Origin: Luzula sylvatica
Lineage: Eukaryota > Streptophyta > Magnoliopsida > Poales > Juncaceae
NCBI GenBank assembly: GCA_946800325.1
Contig: OX326959.1
Coordinates: forward strand, 19,064,862 to 19,128,861
DNA: 64,000 nt
Direction: 5' to 3'
Positions within the stretch are counted from its first letter, which is position 1. Each line of letters opens with the position of its first letter. The notes below the pieces were generated by a model that was given only the letters and a program-made list of their open reading frames with translations, was not told the DNA's origin and made no database searches. The position numbers and the translations under genes were made by a program. This document shows, piece after piece, positions 40,641 through 52,090 of this stretch.

Positions 40641-40645
40641 TTTGT
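40641..40645 (+). repeat. Target-site duplication of solo LTR, right
   Basis: 'tttgt', the second copy of the 5-bp duplication, continuing directly into satellite 'atcgtatctttt'. The four bases before it ('atca') also happen to match satellite but belong to the LTR end. Confidence 0.85.
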
Positions 40646-43425
40646 ATCGTATCTTTTACTACATAACTTTTCACCAAATTTCACAAACACTAAGAAATTT
40701 TGTTTTTCGATTCAAAACAAGATTTTAACGCTTTGAGGAGTTCAAATAACGTGTTTCTAGATCATTTGTATCGTATCTTTTACTACATAACTTTTCACCA
40801 AATTTCACAAACACTAAGAAAGTTTGTTTTTCGATTCAAAACAAGATTTTAATGCTTTGAGGAGTTCAAATAACGTGTTTCTAGATCATTTGTATCGTAT
40901 CTTTTACTACATAACTTTTCACCAAATTTCACAAACACTAAGAAAGTTTGTTTTTCGATTCAATACAAGATTTTCACGCTTTGAGGAGTTGAAATAACGT
41001 GTTTTTAGATCATTTATATCGTATCTTTTACTACATAACTTTTCACCAAATTTCACAAACACCAAGAAAGTTTGTTTTTCTATTCAAAACAAGATTTTAA
41101 CGCTCTGAGGTGTTCAAATAAAATGTTTTTAGATCATTTGTATCGTATCTTTTAGTACATAACTTTTCACCAAATTTCACAAACACTAAGAAAGTTTGTT
41201 TTTCTATTCAAAACTAGATTTTAACGCTTTGAGGAGTTCAAATAACGTGTTTTTAGATCATTTGTATCGTATCTTTTAGTACATAACTTTTCACCAAATT
41301 TCACAAACACTAAGAAAGTTTGTTTTTCGATTCAAAACAAGATTTTAACGCTTTGAGGAGTTCAAATAACGTGTTTCTAGATCATTTGTATCGTATCTTT
41401 TACTACATAAATTTTCACCAAATTTCACAAACTCTAAGAAGTTTGTTTTTCGATTCAAAACAAACTTTCAACGCTTTTAGGAGTTCAAATAACGTGTTTT
41501 TAGATCATTTGTATCGTATCTTTTACTACATAACTTTTCACCAAATTTCACTAACACTAAGAAAGTTTGTTTTTTGATTCAAAACAAGATTTTAACGCTT
41601 TGAGGAGTTCAAATAACGTGTTTCTAGATCATTTGTAACGTATCTTTTACTACATAACATTTCAACAAATTTCAGAAACACTAAGATAGTTTGTTTTTCC
41701 CATTCAAAACAAGATTTTTACGCTTTGAGGAGTTCAAATAACGTGTTTTTAGATCATTTGTATCGTATCTTTGACTACTTAAGTTTTCACCAAATTTCAC
41801 AAACACTAAGAAAGTTTGTTTTTCGATTCAAAACATGATTTTAACGCTTTGAGGTGTTCAAATAACATGTTTTTAGATCATTTGTATCGTATCTTTTAGT
41901 ACATGACTTTTCACCAAATCTCACACACTAAGAAATTTTGTTTTTCGATTCAAAACAAGATTTTAACGCTTTGAGGAGTTCAAATAACGTGTTTCTAGAT
42001 CATTTGTATCGTATCTTTTACTACATAACTTTTCACCAAATTTCACAAACACTAAGAAAGTTTGTTTTTCGATTCAAAACAAGATTTTAATGCTTTGAGG
42101 AGTTCAAATAACGTGTTTCTAGATCATTTGTATCGTATCTTTTACTACATAACTTTTCACCAAATTTCACAAACACTAAGAAAGTTTGTTTTTCGATTCA
42201 AAACAAGATTTTAACACTTTGAGCAGTTCAAATAACGTGTTTCTAGATCATTTGTATCGTATCTTTTACTACATAACTTTTCACCAAATTTCACAAACAC
42301 TAAGAAAGTTTGTTTTTCGATTCAAAACATGATTTTAACGCTTTGAGGTGTTCAAATAACATGTTTGTAGATCATTTGTATCGTATCTTTTAGTACACAA
42401 CTTTTCACCAAATTTCACAAACACTAAGAAATTTTGTTTTTCGATTCAAAACAAGATTTTAACGATTTGACGAGTTCAAATAACGTGTTTCTAGATCATT
42501 TGTATCGTATCTTTTACTACATAACTTTTCACCAAATTTCACAAACACGAAGAAAGTTTGTTTTTCGATTCAAAACATGATTTTAACGCTTTGAGCAGTT
42601 CAAATAACGTGTTTCTAGATCATTTGTATCGTATCTTTTATTACATAACTTTTCACCAAATTTCACAAACACTAAGAAAATTTGTTTTTCGATTCAAAAC
42701 AAGATTTTATCGCTTTGAGGAGTTCAAATAACGTGTTTTTGATCATTTGTTTCGTATCTTTTACTACATAACTTTTCACCAAATTTCACAAACACTAAGA
42801 AAGTTTGTTTTTCGATTCAAAACATGATTTTAACGCTTTGAGGCGTTCAAATAACATGTTTGTAGATCATTTGTATCGTATCTTTTAGTACACAACTTTT
42901 CACCAAATTTCACAAACACTAAGAAATTTTGTTTTTCGATTCAAAACAAGATTTTAACGCTTTGAGGAGTTCAAATAACATGTTTCTAGATCATTTGTAT
43001 CGTATCTTTTACTACATAACTTTTCACCAAATTTCACAAACACTAAGAAAGTTTGTTTTTCGATTCAAAACAAGATTTTAATGCTTTGAGGAGTTCAAAT
43101 AACGTGTTTCTAGATCATTTGTATCGTATCTTTTACTACATAACTTTTCACCAAATTTCACAAACACTAAGAAAGTTTGTTTTTCGATTCAAAACAAACT
43201 TTCAACGCTTTTAGGAGTTCAAATAACGTGTTTTTAGATCATTTGTATCGTATCTTTTAGTACATAACTTTTCACCAAATTTCACAAACACTATGAAATT
43301 TTGTTTTTCGATTTGAAAACAAGATTTTAACGCTTTGAGGAGTTCAAATAACGTGTTTTTAGATCATTTGTATCGTATCTTTTAGTACATAACTTTTCAC
43401 CAAATTTCAAAAACACTAAGAAAGT

Positions 43426-46400
43426 TTGTTTTTCGATTCAAAGCAAGATTTTAACGCTTTGAGGAGTTCAAATAACGTGTTTCTAGATCATTTGTATCGT
43501 ATCTTTTACTACATAAATTTTCAAAACAAACTTTCAACGCTTTTAGGAGTTCAAATAACGTGTTTTTAGATCATTTGTATCGTATCTTTTACTACATAAC
43601 TTTTCACCAAATTTCACTAACACTAAGAAAGTTTGTTTTTTGATTCAAAACAAGATTTTAACGCTTTGAGGAGTTCAAATAACGTGTTTCTAGATCATTT
43701 GTAACGTATCTTTTACTACATAACTTTTCACCAAATTTCAGAAACACTAAGATAGTTTGTTTTTCCCATTCAAAACAAGATTTTTACGCTTTGAGGAGTT
43801 CAAATAACGTGTTTTTAGATCATTTGTATCGTATCTTTGACTACTTAAGTTTTCACCAAATTTCACATACACTAAGAAAGTTTGTTTTTCGATTCAAAAC
43901 ATGATTTTAACGCTTTGAGGTGTTCAAATAACATGTTTTTAGATCATTTGTATCGTATCTTTTAATACATGACTTTTCACCAAATCTCACAAACACTAAG
44001 AAATTTTGTTTTTCGATTCAAAACAAGATTTTAACGCTTTGAGGAGTTCAAATAACGTGTTTCTAGATCATTTGTATCGTATCTTTTACTACATAACTTT
44101 TCACCAAATTTCACAAACACTAAGAAAGTTTGTTTTTCGATTCAAAACAAGATTTTAATGCTTTGAGGAGTTCAAATAACGTGTTTCTAGATCATTTGTA
44201 TCGTATCTTTTACTACATAACTTTTCAACAAATTTCACAAACACTAAGAAATTTTGTTTTTCGATTCAAAACAAGATTTTAACACTTTGAGCAGTTCAAA
44301 TAACGTGTTTCTAGATCATTTGTGTCGTATCTTTTACTACATAACTTTTCACCAAATTTCACAAATACTAAGAAAGTTTGTTTTTCGATTCAAAACAAGA
44401 TTTTAATGCTTTGAGGACTTCAAATAACGTGTTTCTAGATCATTTGTATCGTATCTTTTACTACATAACTTTTCACCAAATTTCACAAACACTAAGAAAG
44501 TTTGTTTTTCGATTCAATACAAGATTTTGACGCTTTGAGGAGTTGAAATAACGTGTTTTTAGATCATTTATATCGTATCTTTTACTACATAACTTTTCAC
44601 CAAATTTTACAAACACCAAGAAAGTTTGTTTTTCTATTCAAAACAAGATTTTAACGCTTTGAGGTGATCAAATAACATGTTTTTAGATCATTTGTATCGT
44701 ATCTTTTAGTACATAACTTTTCACCAAATTTCACAAACACTAAGAAAGTTTGTTTTTCTATTCAAAATTATATTTTAACGCTTTGAGGAGTTCAAATAAC
44801 GTGTTTCTAGATCATTTGTATCGTATCTTTTACTACATAACTTTTCGCCAAATTTCACAAACACCAAAAAAGTTTGTTTTTCGATTCAATACAAGATTTT
44901 GACGCTTTGAGGAGTTGAAATAACGTGTTTTTAGATCATTTATATCGTATCTTTTACTACATAACTTTTCACCAAATTTCACAAACACCAAGAAAGTTTG
45001 TTTTTCTATTCAAAACAAGATTTTAACGCTTTGAGGTGTTCAAATAACATGTTTTTAGATCATTTGTATCGTATCTTTTAGTACATAACTTTTCACCAAA
45101 TTTCACAAACACTAAGAAAGTTTGTTTTTCTATTCAAAACTAGATTTTAACGCTTTGAGGAGTTCAAATAACGTGTTTCTAGATCATTTGTATCGTATCT
45201 TTTACTACATAAATTTTCACCAAATTTTCACAAACACTAAGAAAGTTTGTTTTTCGATTCAAAACATGATTTTAACGCTTTGAGCAGTTCAAATAACGTG
45301 TTTCTAGATCATTTGTATCGTATCTTTTACTACATAACTTTTCACCAAATTTCACAAACACTAAGAAATTTTGTTTTTCGATTCAAAACAAGATTTTAAC
45401 GCTTTGAGGAGTTCAAATAACGTGTTTCTAGATCATTTGTATCGTATCTTTTACTACATAACTTTTCACCAAATTTCACAAACACTAAGAAAGTTTGTTT
45501 TTCGATTCAAAACAAGATTTTAATGCTTTGAGGAGTTCAAATAACGTGTTTCTAGATCATTTGTATCGTATCTTTTACTACATAACTTTTCACCAAATTT
45601 CACAAACACTAAGAAAGTTTGTTTTTCGATTCAATACAAGATTTTGACGCTTTGAGGAGTTGAAATAACGTGTTTTTAGATCATTTATATCGTATCTTTT
45701 ACTACATAACTTTTCACCAAATTTCACAAACACCAAGAAAGTTTGTTTTTCTATTCAAAACAAGATTTTAACGCTTTGAGGTGTTCAAATAACATGTTTT
45801 TAGATCATTTGTATCGTATCTTTTAGTACATAACTTTTCACCAAATTTCACAAACACTAAGAAAGTTTGTTTTTCGATTCAAAACAAGATTTTAACGCTT
45901 TGACGAGTTCAAATAACGTGTTTCTAGATCATTTGTATCGTATCTTTTACTACATAAATTTTCACCAAATTTCACAAACTCTAAGAAGTTTGTTTTTCGA
46001 TTCAAAACAAACTTTCAACGCTTTTAGGAGTTCAAATAACGTGTTTTTAGATCATTTGTATCGTATCTTTTACTACATAACTTTTCACCAAATTTCACTA
46101 ACACTAAGAAAGTTTGTTTTTTGATTCAAAACAAGATTTTAACGCTTTGAGGAGTTCAAATAACGTGTTTCTAGATCATTTGTAACGTATCTTTTACTAC
46201 ATAACTTTTCAACAAATTTCAGAAACACTAAGATAGTTTGTTTTTCCCATTCAAAACAAGATTTTTACGCTTTGAGGAGTTCAAATAACGTGTTTTTAGA
46301 TCATTTGTATCGTATCTTTGACTACTTAAGTTTTCACCAAATTTCACAAACACTAAGAAAGTTTGTTTTTCGATTCAAAACATGATTTTAACGCTTTGAG

Positions 46401-47090
46401 GTGTTCAAATAACATGTTTTTAGATCATTTGTATCGTATCTTTCAGTACATGACTTTTCACCAAATCTCACACACTAAGAAATTTTGTTTTTCGATTCAA
46501 AACAAGATTTTAACGCTTTGAGGAGTTCAAATAACGTGTTTCTAGATTATTTGTATCGTATCTTTTACTACATAACTTTTCATCAAATTTCACAAACACT
46601 AAGAAAGTTTGTTTTTCGATTCAAAACAAGATTTTAATGCTTTGAGGAGTTCAAATAACGTGTTTCTAGATCATTTGTATAGTATCTTTTACTACATAAC
46701 TTTTCACCAAATTTCACAAACACTAAGAAAGTTTGTTTTTCGATTCAAAACAAGATTTTAACACTTTGAGCAGTTCAAATAACGTGTTTCTAGATCATTT
46801 GTATCGTATCTTTTACTACATAACTTTTCACCAAATTTCACAAACACTAAGAAAGTTTGTTTTTCGATTCAAAACATGATTTTAACGCTTTGAGGTGTTC
46901 AAATAACATGTTTGTAGATCATTTGTATCGTATCTTTTAGTACACAACTTTTCACCAAATTTCACAAACACTAAGAAATTTTGTTTTTCGATTCAAAACA
47001 AGATTTTAACGATTTGAGGAGTTCAAATAACGTGTTTCTAGATCATTTGTATCGTATCTTTTACTACATAACTTTTCACCAAATTTCACA
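43426..47090 (+). repeat. 42-mer HOR, truncated copy 3
   Basis: Starts like copies 1 and 2 and reaches the second anchor subtype at 45867, only 2,441 bp away instead of about 3,100. The shortfall resolves into a 40-bp loss near 43523, four whole monomers lost near 44840 and one whole monomer lost near 45840. Register with copies 1 and 2 is lost near 47090. Confidence 0.75.
43501..43540 (+). repeat. Satellite monomer with 40-bp deletion
   Basis: 'acataaattttca' passes straight into 'aaacaaactttcaacgc'. Compared with sister copies 40 bp are missing, and 'ttca' is present at both original breakpoints, consistent with a microhomology-mediated deletion. Confidence 0.8.
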
Positions 47091-48949
47091 AACACTAAGA
47101 AAGTTTGTTTTTCGTTTCAAAACAAGATTTTAATGCTTTGAGGAGTTCAAATAACGTGTTTCTAGATCATTTGTATCGTATCTTTTACTACATAACTTTT
47201 CACCAAATTTCACAAACACTAAGAAAGTTTGTTTTTCGACTCAATACAAGATTTTGACGCTTTGAGGAGTTGAAATAACGTGTTTTTAGATCATTTATAT
47301 CGTATCTTTTACTACATAACTTTTCACCAAATTTCACAAACACCAAGAAAGTTTGTTTTTCTATTCAAAACAAGATTTTAACGCTTTGAGGTGTTCAAAT
47401 AACATGTTTTTAGATCATTTGTATCGTATCTTTTAGTACATAACTTTTCACCAAATTTCACAAACACTAAGAAAGTTTGTTTTTCTATTCAAAACTAGAT
47501 TTTAACGCTTTGAGGAGTTCAAATAACGTGTTTCTAGATCATTTGTATCGTATCTTTTACTACATAAATTTTCACCAAATTTCACAAACACTAAGAAAGT
47601 TTGTTTTTCGATTCAAAACATGATTTTAACGCTTTGAGCAGTTCAAATAACGTGTTTCTAGATCATTTGTATTGTATCTTTTACTACATAACTTTTCACC
47701 AAATTCACAAACACTAAGAAATTTTGTTTTTCGATTCAAAAAAAGATTTTAACGCTTTGAGGAGTTCAAATAACGTGTTTCTAGATCATTTGTATCGTAT
47801 CTTGTACTACATAACTTTTCACCAAATTTCACAAACACTAAGAAAGTTTGTTTTTCGATTTGCAAACCAGATTTTAACGCTTTGAGGAGTTCAAATAACG
47901 TGTTTTTAGATCATTTGTATCGTATCTTTTAGTACATAACTTTTCACCAAATTTCACAAACACTAAGAAAGTTTGTTTTTCGATTAAAAACAAGATTTTA
48001 ATGCTTTGAGGAGTTCAAATAACGTGTTTTTGATCATTTGTATCGTATCTTTTACTACATAACTTTTCGCCAAATTTCACAAACACCAAGAAAGTTTGTT
48101 TTTCGATTCAATACAAGATTTTGACGCTTTGAGGAGTTGAAATAACGTGTTTTTAGATCATTTATATCTTACCTTTTACTACATAACTTTTCACCAAATT
48201 TCACAAACACCAAGAAAGTTTGTTTTTCTATTCAAAACAAGATTTTAACGCTTTGAGGTGTTCAAATAACATGTTTTTAGATCATTTGTATCGTATCTTT
48301 TAGTACATAACTTTTCACCAAATTTCACAAACACTAAGAAAGTTTGTTTTTCTATTCAAAACTAGATTTTAACGCTTTGAGGAGTTCAAATAACGTGTTT
48401 CTAGATCATTTGTATCGTATCTTTTACTACATAAATTTTCACCAAATTTCACAAACACTAAGAAAGTTTGTTTTTCGATTCAAAACATGATTTTAACGCT
48501 TTGAGCAGTTCAAATAACGTGTTTCTAGATCATTTGTATCGTATCTTTTACTACATAACTTTTCACCAAATTTCACAAACACTAAGAAATTTTGTTTTTC
48601 GATTCAAAACAAGATTTTAACGCTTTGAGGAGTTCAAATAACGTGTTTCTAGATCATTTGTATCGTATCTTTTACTACATAACTTTTCACCAAATTTCAC
48701 AAACACTAAGAAAGTTTGTTTTTCGATTCAAAACAAGATTTTGATGCTTTGAGGAGTTCAAATAACGTGTTTCTAGATCATTTGTATCGTATCTTTTACT
48801 ACATAACTTTTCACCAAATTTCACAAACACTAAGAAAGTTTGTTTTTCGATTCAATACAAGATTTTGACGCTTTGAGGAGTTGAAATAACATGTTTTTAG
48901 ATCATTTGTATCGTATCTTTTACTACATAACTTTTCACCAAATTTCACA

Positions 48950-50561
48950 AACACTAAGAAAGTTTGTTTTTCGATTCAAAACATGATTTTAACGCTTTGA
49001 GGTGTTCAAATAACATGTTTGTAGATCATTTGTATCGTATCTTTTAGTACACAACTTTTCACCAAATTTCACAAACACTAAGAAATTTTGTTTTTCGATT
49101 CAAAACAAGATTTTAGAGATTTGAGGAGTTCAAATAACGTGTTTCTAGATCATTTGTATCGTATCTTTTACTACATAACTTTTCACCAAATTTCACAAAC
49201 ACTAAGAAAGTTTGTTTTTCGATTCAAAACAAGATTTTAATGCTTTGAGGAGTTCAAATAACGTGTTTCTAGATCATTTGTATCGTATCTTTTACTACAT
49301 AACTTTTCACCAAATTTCACAAACACTAAGAAAGTTTGTTTTTCGATTCAATACAAGATTTTGACGCTTTGAGGAGTTGAAATAACGTGTTTTTAGATCA
49401 TTTATATCGTATCTTTTACTACATAACTTTTCATCAAATTTCACAAACACCAAGAAAGTTTGTTTTTCTATTCAAAACAAGATTTTAATGCTTTGAGGTG
49501 TTCAAATAACATGTTTTTAGATCATTTGTATCGTATCTTTTAGTACATAACTTTTCACCAAATTTCACCATCACTAAGAAAGTTTGTTTTTCTATTCAAA
49601 ACTAGATTTTAACGCTTTGAGGAGTTCAAATAACGTGTTTCTAGATCATTTGTATCGTATCTTTTACTACATAAATTTTCACCAAATTTCACAAACACGA
49701 AGAAAGTTTATTTTTCGATTCAAAACATGATTTTAACGCTTTGACCAGTTCAAATAACGTGTTTCTAGATCATTTGTATCGTATCTTTTACTACATAACT
49801 TTTCACCAAATTTCACAAACACTAAGAAATTTTTTTTTTCGATTCAAAACAAGATTTTAACGCTTTGAGGAGTTCAAATAACGTGTTTCTAGATCATTTG
49901 TATCGTATCTTGTACTACATAACTTTTCACCAAATTTCACAAACACTAAGAAAGTTTGTTTTTCGATTTCAAAACCAGATTTTACCGCTTTGAGGAGTTC
50001 AAATAACGTGTTTTTAGATCATTTGTATCGTATCTTTTAGTACATAACTTTTCCCCAAATTTCACAAACACTAAGAAAGTTTGTTTTTCGATTAAAAACA
50101 AGATTTTAACGCTTTGAGGAGTTCAAATAACGTGTTTTTGATCATTTGTATCGTATCTTTTACTACATAACTTTTCGCCAAATTTCACAAACACCAAGTA
50201 AGATTGTTTTTCGATTCAAAACAAGATTTTGACGCTTTGAGGAGTCCAAATAACGTGTTTTTAGATCATTTATATCGTATCTTTTACTACATAACTTTTC
50301 ACCAAATTTCACAAACACCAAGAAAGTTTGTTTTTCTATTAAAAACAAGATTTTAACGCTTTGAGGTGTCCAAATAACGTGTTTTTAGATCATTTGTATC
50401 GTATCTTTTAGTACATAACTTTTCCCCAAATTTCACAAACACTAAGAAAGTTTGTTTTTCGATTCAAAACAAGATTTTAACACTTTGAGGAGTTCAAATA
50501 ACGTGTTTCTAGATCATTTGTATCGTATCTTTTACTACATAACTTTTCACCAAATTTCACA
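48950..50561 (+). repeat. 13-mer HOR (1,612 bp), copy 1
   Basis: Rare markers 'ttttagagatttgagg' (49111) and 'ttcatcaaattt' (49430) reappear exactly 1,612 bp (13 monomers) later at 50723 and 51042. Confidence 0.8.
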
Positions 50562-52090
50562 AACACTAAGAAAGTTTGTTTTTCGATTCAAAACATGATT
50601 TTAACGCTTTGAGGTGTTCAAATAACATGTTTGTAGATCATTTGTATCGTATCTTTTAGTACACAACTTTTCACCAAATTTCACAAACACTAAGAAATTT
50701 TGTTTTTCGATTCAAAACAAGATTTTAGAGATTTGAGGAGTTCAAATAACGTGTTTCTAGATCATTTGTATCGTATCTTTTACTATATAACTTTTCACCA
50801 AATTTCACAAACACTAAGAAAGTTTGTTTTTCAATTCAAAACAAGATTTTAATGCTTTGAGGAGTTCAAATAACGTGTTTCTAGATCATTTGTATCGTAT
50901 CTTTTACTACATAACTTTTCACCAAATTTCACAAACACTAAGAAAGTTTGTTTTTCGATTCAATACAAGATTTTGACGCTTTGAGGAGTTGAAATAACGT
51001 GTTTTTGGATCATTTATATCGTATCTTTTACTACATAACTTTTCATCAAATTTCACAAACACCAAGAAAGTTTGTTTTTCTATTCAAAACAAGATTTTAA
51101 TGCTTTGAGGTGTTCAAATAACATGTTTTTAGATCATTTGTATCGTATCTTTTAGTACATAACTTTTCACCAAATTTCACAAACACTAAGAAAGTTTGTT
51201 TTTCTATTCAAAACTAGATTTTAACGCTTTGTGGAGTTCAAATAACGTGTTTCTAGATCATTTGTATCGTATCTTTTACTACATAAATTTTCACCAAATT
51301 TCACAAACACTAAGAAAGTTTATTTTTCGATTCAAAACATGATTTTAACACTTTGACCAGTTCAAATAACGTGTTTATAGATCATTTGTATCGTATCTTT
51401 TACTACATAACTTTTCACCAAATTTCACAAACACTAAGAAATTTTGTTTTTCGATTCAAAACAAGATTTTAACGCTTTGAGGAGTTCAAATAACGTGTTT
51501 CTAGATCATTTGTATCGTATCTTGTACTACATGACTTTTCACCAAATTTCACAAACACTAAGAAAGTTTGTTTTTCGATTTCAAAACCAGATTTTAACGC
51601 TTTGAGGAGTTCAAATAACGTGTTTTTAGATCATTTGTATCGTATCTTTTAGTACATAACTTTTCACCAAATTTCACAAACACTAAGAAAGTTTGTTTTT
51701 CGATTAAAAACAAGATTTTAACGCTTTGAGGAGTTCAAATAACGTGTTTTTGATCATTTGTATCGTATCTTTTACTACATAACTTTTCGCCAAATTTCAC
51801 AAACACCAAGAAAGTTTTTTACTACATAACTTTTCACCAAATTTCACAAACACCAAGAAAGTTTGTTTTTCTATTCAAAACAAGATTTTAACGCTTTGAG
51901 GTGTTCAAATAACATGTTTTTAGATCATTTGTATCGTATCTTTTAGTACATAACTTTTCCCCAAATTTCACAAAACTAAGAAAGTTTGTTTTTCGATTCA
52001 AAACAAGATTTTAACACTTTGAGGAGTTCAAATAACGTGTTTCTAGATCATTTGTATCGTATCTTTTACTACATAACTTTTCACCAAATT
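50562..52090 (+). repeat. 13-mer HOR, copy 2 with 77-bp deletion
   Basis: Follows copy 1 at +1,612 as far as about 51810. There 'aagaaagttt' joins directly to 'ttttactacat', leaving a 47-bp remnant between neighbouring 'accaag' landmarks (77 bp missing). A third, more divergent copy starts near 52091. Confidence 0.8.

Larger units (their letters stand above)
36723..43425 (+). repeat. 42-mer HOR (about 5.2 kb), copy 2, interrupted
   Basis: Same order of anchors as copy 1 (36723, then 41320, next at 43426). Removing the solo LTR and its 5-bp target duplication leaves 5,208 bp, exactly 42 x 124. The site equivalent to the 466-bp insert is uninterrupted here (about 38411-38440). Confidence 0.83.

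Noticed and set aside
39142..40645. A 9-bp duplication 'atcatttgt' suggesting a Mutator-like DNA transposon
   Set aside because: No terminal inverted repeats. With a 5-bp 'tttgt' duplication the ends become TG...CA, the standard LTR structure; the extra 'atca' match is coincidental.
50163..50348. 61-codon minus-strand frame in the satellite
   Set aside because: Antisense translation of ordinary monomers, present by chance where a variant removes a stop.
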